This document shows, in pieces, positions 1 to 8,003 of a stretch of DNA of 64,000 nt (position 1 is the first letter of the stretch; the number at the start of each line of letters is the position of its first letter). The position numbers and the translations under genes were made by a program. Under the pieces are notes generated by a model. It searched no databases. It was not told the origin of the DNA and saw only the letters and a list, made by a program, of their open reading frames with translations. The stretch comes from Streptomyces morookaense (GTDB lineage: Bacteria; Actinomycetota; Actinomycetes; Streptomycetales; Streptomycetaceae), in contig NZ_JABBXF010000018.1 in assembly GCF_013030945.1 (NCBI RefSeq), positions 1 to 64,000 on the forward strand, written 5' to 3'.

Positions 1-2
1 TG

Positions 3-632
3 GCGGCCGGCACCGGCGTCCTGCCCGCCCCCTTCGGGCGCGGCGGCCGCGAACCGGCGCCCGCCACGAGCGTGGTGGCCGACAGCGACACCGAGACCGG
101 CGCCCCCGCCACCGGCGCACCCCGCACCGGCCCGTCGCACGGCACCGCCGGCGACGGGCACGGCCGCAGCACGGCACCGTCGGCCCCCGGCAGCGCCACG
201 CCCGTCCCCGGTACGGGCAGCACCGCGCCCGACGCCGCGCCCGGCACCGTCACCCCGACGCCCACGCCCCCGGCACAGGACCGGGATCCCGGCAAGGACG
301 ACGGCCGCAAGGGCGACGACGGCCACCCGGCCGTGATCGCCAAGCTGTGCCGCGACTACGTGGACGCCACCCGGCGCAACAGCGGCAAGGGCGTCGACAA
401 CGACACCCTGAGCGCCCTGGAGCGCGCCGCGGGCGGCGCCGCCGTGCGTGCCTACTGCGACCACGTGCTGGGCACCTCCACCAGTGGTGGCGGCTCCGAC
501 GACCAGGGCGAGGACACCCAGGGGAACAGCGGCCTGCACAACCCCCTGCGCTCCGTCCCGCACCCGCTCGTCGGGCTCCCGGACCTCTCCCGGACGCCGG
601 GTGTGACGTTTTCGGAGCCCCTGGCGCTGTAG
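3..632 (+). CDS. C-terminal part of a Pro/Ser/Thr-rich protein (5' truncated)
   Basis: The reading frame is open through the left edge, so the gene begins outside the window. The visible 209 residues are mostly a low-complexity Thr/Pro/Ala/Gly linker of about 90 residues. A compact segment follows, with two cysteines (KLCRDYVDA and RAYCDHVL), and then a Ser/Gly/Asp-rich tail. This layout, a membrane-proximal flexible linker with a small Cys-containing helical module, is common in Streptomyces proteins encoded next to ECF sigma factors. I do not recognise a defined family, and any membrane segment would lie upstream. An extracytoplasmic location is inferred from composition only. A 194-bp spacer separates it from the mutase gene. 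Confidence 0.6.
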   Translation, partial: AAGTGVLPAPFGRGGREPAPATSVVADSDTETGAPATGAPRTGPSHGTAGDGHGRSTAPSAPGSATPVPGTGSTAPDAAPGTVTPTPTPPAQDRDPGKDDGRKGDDGHPAVIAKLCRDYVDATRRNSGKGVDNDTLSALERAAGGAAVRAYCDHVLGTSTSGGGSDDQGEDTQGNSGLHNPLRSVPHPLVGLPDLSRTPGVTFSEPLAL

Positions 633-826
633 AGAATGAGCCGACTGGTCATCGGCAGAGCGCAGGAGCCGGAGTTCCCCCCATACCGTCGGCTCCGCGC
701 ATGTGGCGCGGGCGGGACTCTTCCCCCGGTCCTGCCCGCGCCCCCCCTCCTCCCCTTCGCATGTCCTCGTGTCCCGGCGCCGCACGGGACGCCCGCGCCT
801 ACAGTGGCTGTGGGAGGAGTGAAGCC

Positions 827-2470
827 ATGGCACACGAATCCGAGTCGGCGCTCGAGTCGGTCGAGGACACGTCCCGCCTGAGCGAGTCCGGACTGCCGGT
901 CGAGCCGGTCTACGGCCCGCAGGACCTCGCGTCCTGGGACCCCGGGAAGCAGTTGGGCGAACCCGGCGCGTACCCCTACACCCGCGGCGTCCACCGCACC
1001 ATGTACACCGGCCGCCCCTGGACCATGCGCCAGTACGCCGGCTTCGGCACCGCCGCCGAGTCCAACGCCCGCTACCGGCAGCTCATCGCCCACGGCACCA
1101 CCGGACTGTCCGTCGCCTTCGACCTGCCGACGCAGATGGGGTACGACTCGGACGCGCCGCTCGCCCGCGGCGAAGTGGGCCGGGTGGGCGTGGCCGTCGA
1201 CTCCGTCGACGACATGCGCGTCCTCTTCGACGGCATCCCGCTCGGCGAGGTGTCGACGTCGATGACCATCAACGCCCCTGCCGCGCTGCTGCTGTTGCTC
1301 TACCAGCTCGTCGCCGAGGAGCAGGGCGTCCCCGGCGACCGCCTCACCGGCACCGTCCAGAACGATGTCCTCAAGGAGTACATCGCCCGCGGCACCTATA
1401 TCTTCCCGCCCGCCCCCTCGCTGCGCCTGACCGCCGACATCTTCCGCTACTGCCAGGCGGAGCTGCCCCGTTGGAACAGCATCTCCGTATCCGGCTACCA
1501 CATGGCCGAGGCCGGTGCCTCGCCCGTGCAGGAAATCGCCTTCACCCTCGCCGACGGCGTCGAGTACGTCCGCGCGGCCGTGGCGGCCGGCATGGACGTC
1601 GACGACTTCGCCCCGCGCCTGTCCTTCTTCTTCGTCGCGCGCACCACGCTGCTGGAGGAGGTCGCCAAGTTCCGTGCGGCGCGCCGCATGTGGGCCCGGC
1701 TGATGCGCGAGGAGTTCGGGGCGAGGAACCCCAAGTCGCAGATGCTGCGCTTCCACACACAGACGGCGGGCGTGCAGCTGACCGCGCAGCAGCCGGAGAC
1801 GAACCTGGTCCGCGTCACCGTCCAGGCCCTGGCCGCGGTGCTCGGCGGCACGCAGTCCCTGCACACCAACTCCTTCGACGAGGCCATCGCCCTGCCCACG
1901 GCCAAGGCCGCCCGGCTCGCCCTGCGCACGCAGCAGGTGCTGGCCCACGAGACCGATGTGACGGCGACCGTCGACCCGTTCGCCGGTTCGTACGCGATCG
2001 AGTCGATGACGGACGACATCGAGAGCGCGGCCCTGGAACTCATGGACGAGGTGGAGTCGCTCGGCGGCGCCGTCGCCGCGATCGAGCGCGGATTCCAGAA
2101 GAACGAGATCGAGCGCAACGCGTACCGGATCGCGCAGCAGACGGACAGCGGAGACCGGGTGGTCGTGGGCGTCAACCGGTTCCGCCTGGACGAGGAGGAA
2201 CCGTACGTCCCGCTGCGCGTGGACCCGGCGATCGAGGCCCGGCAGCGCGAGGGCCTGGAGCGGCTGCGCGCGGAACGGGACGGCAAGGCGGTGACCACGG
2301 CGCTGGGCGAGCTGCGCAAGGCGGCGGAGGGGAAGGGAAAGGGGAAGCAGCCGAAGCCGAATGTCCTCCACCCCATGAAGGACGCCCTGCGCGCCCGCGC
2401 CACCGTCGGCGAGGTGTGCGGGGCGCTGCGCGAGGTGTGGGGTGCGTACACCCCGGGCGAGTCGGTCTGA
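827..2470 (+). CDS. Cobalamin-dependent acyl-CoA mutase large subunit (methylmalonyl-CoA mutase type)
   Basis: This 547-residue protein carries the substrate-binding TIM barrel of the methylmalonyl-CoA mutase family but no C-terminal B12-binding domain, so it needs a small subunit encoded elsewhere. The start is the ATG preceded by GGGAGGAG at 812-819. By alignment from memory with the Propionibacterium enzyme, Tyr70 (RQYAGF), Arg188 (IARGTY) and His225 (SGYHMAEAG) match Tyr89, Arg207 and His244. Isobutyryl-CoA mutases have Phe and Gln at the first two positions, so a carboxylated substrate such as methylmalonyl-CoA is more likely. A Lys/Gly-rich stretch near residues 500-510 looks like a linker. 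The likely role is interconversion of methylmalonyl-CoA and succinyl-CoA in propionate or branched-chain metabolism. The exact substrate is not proven. Confidence 0.9.
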   Translation: MAHESESALESVEDTSRLSESGLPVEPVYGPQDLASWDPGKQLGEPGAYPYTRGVHRTMYTGRPWTMRQYAGFGTAAESNARYRQLIAHGTTGLSVAFDLPTQMGYDSDAPLARGEVGRVGVAVDSVDDMRVLFDGIPLGEVSTSMTINAPAALLLLLYQLVAEEQGVPGDRLTGTVQNDVLKEYIARGTYIFPPAPSLRLTADIFRYCQAELPRWNSISVSGYHMAEAGASPVQEIAFTLADGVEYVRAAVAAGMDVDDFAPRLSFFFVARTTLLEEVAKFRAARRMWARLMREEFGARNPKSQMLRFHTQTAGVQLTAQQPETNLVRVTVQALAAVLGGTQSLHTNSFDEAIALPTAKAARLALRTQQVLAHETDVTATVDPFAGSYAIESMTDDIESAALELMDEVESLGGAVAAIERGFQKNEIERNAYRIAQQTDSGDRVVVGVNRFRLDEEEPYVPLRVDPAIEARQREGLERLRAERDGKAVTTALGELRKAAEGKGKGKQPKPNVLHPMKDALRARATVGEVCGALREVWGAYTPGESV

Positions 2471-2514
2471 CGCCCGCGGTCCCGGGCCTTCCGCGGGTGG
2501 GTCACACTGGTGAG

Positions 2515-2730
2515 ATGTCCTCTCCCCGCCGGGCCTGCCCCGTTTGCACCCGCGAGATCGCCGTCGTCGGCGGCCGCTTCGCCCGTCACGACCCGCCCGG
2601 CCGCCGTGTCGTCTCCTACGAACTGACCTCCTGCCCCGGCTCGCGCCGCTCGGCCCCGCTGCTGTCGACGGAACCGAGGCTGTTCGACCCGGAGGAACCG
2701 CCGATGGCAGGACAGCAGCAACTGTTCTGA
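2515..2730 (+). CDS. Small CxxC zinc-ribbon-like protein
   Basis: This 71-residue reading frame starts at an ATG 44 bp after the mutase stop. It has a Cys8-x2-Cys11 pair, His25 (GGRFARHD) and Cys40 (LTSCPGSR), an arrangement able to hold one zinc ion. The central portion is rich in Arg and Gly. No catalytic motif is visible and I do not know a function. The coding bias, the motif spacing and the position directly after the mutase support a real gene, possibly co-transcribed with it. It is cytoplasmic by the absence of any signal or membrane segment. Confidence 0.65.
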   Translation: MSSPRRACPVCTREIAVVGGRFARHDPPGRRVVSYELTSCPGSRRSAPLLSTEPRLFDPEEPPMAGQQQLF

Positions 2731-2968
2731 CTGTTTGGGGCCGGCTCTTGGGACAGAGGACGTCACCGGCCGGCCGCTCCCCGTCCGCCAGGAACCGGCT
2801 GACGGCGCGGTGGGCACTTGCCCATCCGGCAGACCTTTTCCCTGAGGGCGGGGACAGCCCCCCCGATCCGAACGACTTGAAACCGTCAAGATGGCCGGCC
2901 GGGTGTTGATCTTGAGTAGGGGGCCGGGTGCAGAATGTGACCATCCGTTTCCGATCCAAGGAGTCACC

Positions 2969-3364
2969 ATGTCGCGACGCGCGTTACGCCTCGGTCTGGC
3001 CGCCATGACGGCCATAGGCCTCACCGCCTCCGCGGCCCCCGCCGCCACCGCTGCCGAATCGACGGCAACCACGTGCCACAAGGGCGAGTTCTGCCTCTTC
3101 AGCGGCGCGCACCAGACCGGGAAGATCCTCTACCGGGTCGACGCCAAGGTCACCAAGAACGGTTTCACCTTCCCCGAGGTCGACGCCCTCGACCCCGTGA
3201 TCACGCCCCGCTCGGCGTACAACCCCATCCCGGACGACTTCGGCTGCATCGTGCGCCTCAACGACCGGACACACTTCGCCGGTTCCGAGCAGGAGATCGA
3301 CGGCTTCGGGGCGAAGGAGCTGAGCGGCGCACCGGTCGGCTCGATGGTGAGCGACTGCGGCTGA
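2969..3364 (+). CDS. Secreted peptidase inhibitor family I36-type protein
   Basis: The 131-residue product begins with a basic N-terminus and a hydrophobic core ending in an Ala-rich cleavage region near residue 29, a typical Sec signal peptide. The mature part opens with Cys36-x5-Cys42 in the pattern CHKGEFCLFSG, followed by an aromatic/Gly-rich beta segment and a second cysteine pair near the end (FGCIVRL and SDCG). This is the layout of the small beta/gamma-crystallin-like peptidase inhibitor I36 family (SMI type), which inhibits secreted metalloproteases. The ATG has AAGGAG at 2958-2963 upstream. The inhibitor assignment rests on motif resemblance. Confidence 0.75.
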   Translation: MSRRALRLGLAAMTAIGLTASAAPAATAAESTATTCHKGEFCLFSGAHQTGKILYRVDAKVTKNGFTFPEVDALDPVITPRSAYNPIPDDFGCIVRLNDRTHFAGSEQEIDGFGAKELSGAPVGSMVSDCG

Positions 3365-3457
3365 CGGGCCGCGCGGGGCCGTACCTGGCCGTTTTCACCG
3401 TTACCTCGTCAACTGCCGTACCAGTAACCTGTGTTCGAGAACACGAAGGGGGATCGT

Positions 3458-4936
3458 GTGATTCGTGAGACAGGGTTGAAGGCAGAGAGGCCGGACGGAC
3501 TCGACGGACTCGACAGGCTCGGCGACCAGGTGCGTGCCCTCGCCTCCGGCGACGTCACCTCCCGCGAGCTCGTCGAGCGCTCGTTGCGCCGGATCGCGGC
3601 GACGCAGCCGACGCTCAACGCGTTCCGGCGCGTGCGGGCGGAGGCCGCACTGGAGGAGGCCGACGAGGCCGACCGGCTGCTGGCGGCGGGGGAGCGCAGA
3701 CCGCTGCTGGGGGTGCCCGTCGCCGTCAAGGACGACATGGACGTGGCCGGGGAGCCGACCGCCTTCGGGTGTCCGGGCGACTTTCCGCCGCAGCACGCCG
3801 ACAGCGAGGCCGTGCGCCGGCTGCGGGCCGCGGGGGCCGTGATCGTCGGCAAGACCAATACCCCCGAACTGGGGCAGTGGCCCGTCACCGACGGGCCCGC
3901 GTTCGGGGTCACGCGCAACCCGTGGAGCCCGGAGCACACGCCCGGCGGGTCCTCCGGAGGGTCGGCCGCGGCCGTCGCCGCCGGGCTCGTCGCGGGGGCG
4001 CTGGGGTCGGACGGAGCCGGCTCGGTCCGGATCCCGGCCGCGTGGACGCACCTCGTCGGGATCAAGCCGCAGCGGGGGCGGATCTCCACCTGGCCCGAGC
4101 GCGAGGCGTTCCACGGCATCACCGTGCACGGGCCGCTGGCGCGGACGGTCGCCGATGCGGCGCTGCTGCTGCAGGCGGTGAGCGGCTCGCACGCCGGGGA
4201 CGTGCACCGGCCGCGGGCCGTCGACGTCGAGGCGGCCGCCCGGCGCGAGCCGGGGCGGCTGCGGATCGCGCTCTCCCTGCGGCCCGCCTTCGCCGCCGTG
4301 CGGCACTGGCTCTCGCCCGCCGTGCGCGAGGCGACGGTGCGCACGGCCGAACGGCTGGAGGCGCTGGGGCACGAGGTGGTGGAGGAGGAGATCGCCTACG
4401 GGCCGATCGGACTGACCTTCCTGCCGCGGGCCATGGCGGGAGTGCGGGACCTGGCGCTGCAGGTGCCCGATCCGGCGCTGCTCGACCCCCGGACACGGGC
4501 CACCGCGCGGAGCGGCCGGCTGCTGGACGCGGCCGGGCTGCTGCGGCTGGCGCGGGCGGCCGAGGCGCCGCTGCGGCGCCGGGTGGGGGAGATGTTCGGG
4601 CGGTACGACGTCCTGCTCACGCCGACGACGGCGGTGCCGCCGCTGCGCACCGGCGATCTCGCGGGGCTCAACACCCGTGACACGGATGCCGCGATGACCG
4701 CGGCGTGTCCGTACGCCTGGCCGTGGAACGTGCTGGGGTGGCCGGGGGTGAGCGTGCCGTCGGGGTTCACGGAGGGCGGGCTGCCGATGGGCGCCCAGCT
4801 GCTCGGTCCGGCGGGCGGGGAACCGGTGCTGGTGTCGCTGGCGGCGCAGTTGGAGGCGGAGCAGCGGTGGGACGAGCGGTGGCCCGGCGGTGCCGGGCGG
4901 GCCGCGGACCCGGTCTCAGCGGGGCGCGCCGCTTGA
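3458..4936 (+). CDS. Amidase (amidase-signature family)
   Basis: The 492-residue protein belongs to the amidase signature family, which hydrolyses carboxylic amides with a Ser-cisSer-Lys triad. Lys91 (VAVKDDMD), the Gly/Ser-rich loop GGSSGGSA with the cis-Ser at 165/166, and nucleophile Ser189 (GAGSVRIPA) are all present. GAGS replaces the more usual TGGS next to the nucleophile. I chose the GTG at 3458 because AAGGGGGA lies 5 nt upstream; a GTG at 3431 is in frame but lacks a ribosome site. Unlike GatA it stands alone, so it is probably a catabolic amidase. Its 3' end overlaps the convergent small membrane protein gene by 21 bp. Substrate unknown. Confidence 0.88.
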   Translation: MIRETGLKAERPDGLDGLDRLGDQVRALASGDVTSRELVERSLRRIAATQPTLNAFRRVRAEAALEEADEADRLLAAGERRPLLGVPVAVKDDMDVAGEPTAFGCPGDFPPQHADSEAVRRLRAAGAVIVGKTNTPELGQWPVTDGPAFGVTRNPWSPEHTPGGSSGGSAAAVAAGLVAGALGSDGAGSVRIPAAWTHLVGIKPQRGRISTWPEREAFHGITVHGPLARTVADAALLLQAVSGSHAGDVHRPRAVDVEAAARREPGRLRIALSLRPAFAAVRHWLSPAVREATVRTAERLEALGHEVVEEEIAYGPIGLTFLPRAMAGVRDLALQVPDPALLDPRTRATARSGRLLDAAGLLRLARAAEAPLRRRVGEMFGRYDVLLTPTTAVPPLRTGDLAGLNTRDTDAAMTAACPYAWPWNVLGWPGVSVPSGFTEGGLPMGAQLLGPAGGEPVLVSLAAQLEAEQRWDERWPGGAGRAADPVSAGRAA

Positions 4937-5083
4937 GATCAGCAGCAGGGCCGCGACGGCGGCGAGCGGGATGAGGATCACGAGGGCGAGACCCTTGGGG
5001 TTGCTGCGGTGGTACACCCAGCGTTTGCCGTAGCGCTGGCGCGCGGGGCGCGCAGGGCGCGTGAAGCGGTTCTGGTGGCGCAT
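4916..5083 (-). CDS. Small basic single-pass membrane protein
   Basis: This 55-residue protein has a strongly basic N-terminal half (about residues 1-30, Arg/Lys/His-rich) followed by one hydrophobic helix (about 31-50) and a short tail. The topology predicts a cytoplasmic basic domain with one membrane span. It overlaps the end of the amidase gene by 21 bp on the opposite strand. The segment YGKRWVYHRSNPKG resembles short conserved Streptomyces hypothetical proteins, but I cannot name a function. It is convergent with the amidase and lies 80 bp downstream of the gntR stop. Confidence 0.6.
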   Translation of the reverse strand: MRHQNRFTRPARPARQRYGKRWVYHRSNPKGLALVILIPLAAVAALLLISSGAPR

Positions 5084-5163
5084 GGGACTGAGGGTACGGA
5101 TGGGGGGTTGGCGGTGCGTGGGTGACGTGGGCCGGATGGGGCAAGTGACCCCGTCCGGCCCCG

Positions 5164-5874
5164 CTATGGCGCCAGGACGTCCAGCTCCGCCATCGCGCCC
5201 GTCGCAATCTCCCGCGTCAGCCGCTCCGCGGCCTCCGCGTCCCGTTCCCGTACTGCCTCCGCCACCCTGACGTGCAGGGTGACCGCCGCCGGGTCGGGGT
5301 CCGTGAACATCACATGGTGGTGGGTGCGGCCCGTGAGGACCTCGGCCACCACGTCGCCCAGGCGCGCGAACATCTCGTTGCCGGAGGCGCGGAGGATCAC
5401 GCGGTGGAAGGCGATGTCGTGCACCAGGTAGCGCTCCAGCTGCTGGCCGCGCGAGGTGGCGACCATCCCGAGGGCGTGCTCGGTGAGTTCGGCGCACTGC
5501 CCGGGCGTGGCGAGACGGGCCGCGAGGCCCGCGGCCACCGGTTCGACGGCCGAGCGCAGCACGGTGAGGGAGCGGAGCTGGCGGGGGCGGTCGGGGCCGG
5601 CCAGCCGCCAGCGGATCACCTGGGGGTCGTAGACGTTCCACTCGTCGGCCGGCAGGACGGTCACGCCGACCCGGCGCCGGGAGGCGACCAGGCTCATGGA
5701 CTCCAGGACGCGTATCACCTCGCGCACCACCGTGCGCGAGACGTCGAACCGCCTCTCCAGCTCGTCCGTGCGCAGCACCGTGCCCGGCGGGTAGTCGCCC
5801 GCCGTGATCGCGGGTCCGAGGGAGTCCAGCACGCGCGCGTGCAGTCCCTGGCCTCCCTGTCCCTGCTTGCTCAT
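5164..5874 (-). CDS. gntR: GntR-family (FadR/FCD subfamily) regulator of gluconate genes
   Basis: The 236-residue protein has an N-terminal winged helix-turn-helix (about residues 10-75, DVSRTVVREVIRVLES) and a C-terminal all-helical FCD ligand domain. The metal/ligand residues typical of FCD domains are visible as HDIAFH, a THHHVMF cluster and LHVRVAEA. It is divergent from gluconokinase across a 96-bp spacer that contains inverted repeats at 5910-5950, so it is the likely local repressor released by gluconate or a phosphorylated derivative. A TAGGCT hexamer (5886-5881 on the minus strand) lies 6 nt before the ATG with no ribosome site, which suggests a leaderless transcript. Confidence 0.88.
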   Translation of the reverse strand: MSKQGQGGQGLHARVLDSLGPAITAGDYPPGTVLRTDELERRFDVSRTVVREVIRVLESMSLVASRRRVGVTVLPADEWNVYDPQVIRWRLAGPDRPRQLRSLTVLRSAVEPVAAGLAARLATPGQCAELTEHALGMVATSRGQQLERYLVHDIAFHRVILRASGNEMFARLGDVVAEVLTGRTHHHVMFTDPDPAAVTLHVRVAEAVRERDAEAAERLTREIATGAMAELDVLAP

Positions 5875-5909
5875 GGGATCAGCCTACGGGCCGGGCTCCC
5901 GGACGATTA

Positions 5910-5950
5910 AGTATGACGTTTACGTCACAGTGTCTTGAATACGTCGTACT
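5910..5950. promoter_or_regulatory. Operator-like inverted repeats in the gntR/gntK divergent region
   Basis: The spacer carries TGACGTTTACGTCA at 5914-5927, with perfect 6-bp arms and a 2-bp centre. A larger inverted repeat is formed by AGTATGACGT (5910-5919) and ACGTCGTACT (5941-5950), 9 of 10 positions complementary. Repeated AGTAYGACGT half-sites between a GntR-family gene and the genes it probably controls are the expected layout for its operator. Binding is inferred. Confidence 0.55.
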
Positions 5951-5970
5951 CATAAAGTTCAGTGTCCTCC

Positions 5971-6495
5971 ATGTCGACGGAGACGGAACCCCGGACGGAA
6001 CCCCGCGTCATCGTGGTGATGGGCGTGGCAGGAACGGGCAAGACCACGGTCGGGCCCCTCGTGGCGGAGGCACTCGGTGTGCCCTATGCCGAGGGCGACG
6101 ACTTCCACCCGGCCGCCAACATCGCCAAGATGTCGGCCGGGATTCCGCTGGACGACACCGACCGCGCCCCCTGGCTCGACGCCATCGGCGACTGGGCGCG
6201 CGGGCGGGCCGGGCTGGGCGGCGTGGTCAGCTGCTCGGCGCTCAAGCGCGCGTACCGCGACCGGCTGCGGGCCGCGGCCCCCGGGCTCGTCTTCCTCCAC
6301 CTCGCCGGCGACCGCGAGCTGATCGCCGGCCGGATGGCCGCCCGCAAGGGCCACTTCATGACCACCCGGCTGCTGGACTCCCAGTTCGCCACCCTCGAAC
6401 CGCTCGGGGCCGACGAGGCAGGCATCACCGTTGATGTCGCGCCCGAAGCGGCCGTCATCGCCGAGCGGGCGGCCGCCGCCCTGCGGCGCCTCTGA
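5971..6495 (+). CDS. gntK: Gluconokinase
   Basis: The 174-residue product is a P-loop kinase that phosphorylates D-gluconate to 6-phosphogluconate, entering the pentose phosphate pathway. The Walker A motif GVAGTGKTT spans residues 18-26. The family signature EGDDFHPAANIAKMSAG, with the substrate-binding His, follows, and ALKRAYRD and LLDSQFATLE are also typical of short gluconokinases. The length matches the family norm of 160-180. I prefer the ATG at 5971 to the in-frame GTG at 5962. The gluconate permease gene begins 54 bp downstream, so the pair is likely one transcript controlled by the divergent GntR. Confidence 0.93.
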   Translation: MSTETEPRTEPRVIVVMGVAGTGKTTVGPLVAEALGVPYAEGDDFHPAANIAKMSAGIPLDDTDRAPWLDAIGDWARGRAGLGGVVSCSALKRAYRDRLRAAAPGLVFLHLAGDRELIAGRMAARKGHFMTTRLLDSQFATLEPLGADEAGITVDVAPEAAVIAERAAAALRRL

Positions 6496-6549
6496 CCGTA
6501 CCTTCCACCCCCCCTCCATCCCCCTCAACTTCCCCCCTAGGAAAGCCCC

Positions 6550-7947
6550 GTGAGCACTCTCAGCGTCGAGATGCTGGCCGCGGACGCACCCGCCCCGATC
6601 ACCTCGGCGGGACACGCACAGCTGGGCATCGCCGTTCTCGTCGGCATCGCCGTCATCGTCCTTCTCATCAGCCGCCTCAAACTGCACGCCTTCCTGTCGC
6701 TGACGATCGGTTCGCTCGTCCTCGGCGCGGTGGCGGGTGCCCCGCTGGACAAGGCCATCGCCAGCTTCTCGGCCGGGCTCGGCTCCACCGTCGCCGGTGT
6801 CGGCGTGCTCATCGCGCTGGGCGCGATACTCGGCCGGCTGCTCGCCGACTCCGGCGGCGCGGACCAGATCGTGGACACCATCCTCGGCCGCGCGAGCCGG
6901 AGTTCGATGCCCTGGGCGATCGTGCTGATCGCCGGGGTCATCGGCCTGCCGCTGTTCTTCGAGGTCGGCATCGTGCTGCTGATCCCCGTGGTGCTGCTGG
7001 TCGCCAAGCGGGGCGGGCACTCGCTGATGCGGGTCGGGATCCCCGCACTGGCGGGCCTCTCCGTGATGCACGGGCTGGTGCCCCCGCATCCCGGGCCGCT
7101 GGCCGCCGTCGACGCCATCCACGCCGACCTCGGTGTGACCCTGGCCCTGGGCGCGCTGATCGCGGTGCCCACGGCCGTGATCGCGGGGCCGCTGTTCTCC
7201 CGGTACGCGGCCCGGTGGGTCGACATCGCCCCGCCGGAGAAGCTGATCCCGCAGCGCCCCTCCGAGGACCTGGAGCGGCGCCCCGGGTTCGCGGTCACCG
7301 TCGGGACGGTGCTGCTGCCCGTGGCGCTGATGCTGGGCAAGGCCCTGGTGGACGTCGTCGTGGACGACCCCAAGAACCATGTGCAGCGCGTCGCGGACGT
7401 CGTCGGCTCGCCGCTGATCGCCCTGCTCGCGGCCGTGCTGGTCGGCATGGTCACGCTGGGCCGCGCCGCCGGCTTCGGGCGCGACCGGATCGCCGGGACC
7501 GTGGAGAAGTCCCTCGGGCCCATTGCGGGGATCCTCCTGATCGTGGGTGCGGGAGGCGGCTTCAAGCAGACGCTGATCGACGTCGGTGTCGGACGGATGA
7601 TCCTGGACTTCTCCAAGGACTGGTCGGTGTCGGCCCTCCTGCTGGCCTGGCTGATCGCGGTCGGCATCCGGCTGGCGACCGGCTCGGCCACGGTGGCCAC
7701 CATCTCGGCCGCCGGCCTGGTCGCCCCGCTGGCCGCCGATATGAGCACCACGCACACGGCCCTGCTGGTCCTGGCCGTCGGCGCCGGGTCGCTGTTCTTC
7801 TCCCACGTCAACGACGCGGGGTTCTGGATGGTGAAGGAATACTTCGGCATGAGCGTGGGACAGACGCTCAAGACGTGGTCGCTGATGGAAACGCTGATCT
7901 CGGTGGTGGGGCTGGGGTTCGTGATGCTGCTGTCGGTGGTGGTGTAG
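6550..7947 (+). CDS. gntP: Gluconate:H+ symporter (GntP family)
   Basis: The 465-residue integral membrane protein has about 12-14 hydrophobic segments and the GntP-family layout, including the GLPLFFEVG and GLVPPHPGPL signatures and a C-terminal FSHVNDAGFWMVKEYF segment. It should import gluconate with protons to supply the upstream kinase. The GTG start is preceded by TAGGAAAG at 6538-6545. A GC-rich hairpin after the stop (7977-7996) separates it from the convergent monooxygenase. Length is normal for the family. Confidence 0.93.
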   Translation: MSTLSVEMLAADAPAPITSAGHAQLGIAVLVGIAVIVLLISRLKLHAFLSLTIGSLVLGAVAGAPLDKAIASFSAGLGSTVAGVGVLIALGAILGRLLADSGGADQIVDTILGRASRSSMPWAIVLIAGVIGLPLFFEVGIVLLIPVVLLVAKRGGHSLMRVGIPALAGLSVMHGLVPPHPGPLAAVDAIHADLGVTLALGALIAVPTAVIAGPLFSRYAARWVDIAPPEKLIPQRPSEDLERRPGFAVTVGTVLLPVALMLGKALVDVVVDDPKNHVQRVADVVGSPLIALLAAVLVGMVTLGRAAGFGRDRIAGTVEKSLGPIAGILLIVGAGGGFKQTLIDVGVGRMILDFSKDWSVSALLLAWLIAVGIRLATGSATVATISAAGLVAPLAADMSTTHTALLVLAVGAGSLFFSHVNDAGFWMVKEYFGMSVGQTLKTWSLMETLISVVGLGFVMLLSVVV

Positions 7948-7976
7948 GGGCCGGGCCCCGGTGGCACAGGAGGTGT

Positions 7977-7996
7977 GGGGCCCCGTCCGGGGCCCC
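7977..7996. terminator. Bidirectional hairpin between gntP and the monooxygenase gene
   Basis: GGGGCCCCG at 7977-7985 is complementary to CGGGGCCCC at 7988-7996 with a 2-nt centre. It lies between two convergent 3' ends, where a shared intrinsic terminator is expected. There is no U-tract, as is usual in Streptomyces. Confidence 0.5.
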
Positions 7997-8003
7997 GCTG
8001 CCG

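Noticed and set aside
452..2959. An 835-codon open frame on the minus strand across the mutase gene
   Set aside because: It is antisense to a well-conserved mutase, has Arg/Gly/His-rich composition typical of high-GC shadow frames, and lacks any recognisable domain.
2976..2990. ACGCGCGTTA in the I36 inhibitor gene as another nucleoside-regulon site
   Set aside because: It lies inside the coding sequence after the start codon and lacks the CT/AG flanks, so chance similarity from Arg/Ala codons is more likely.
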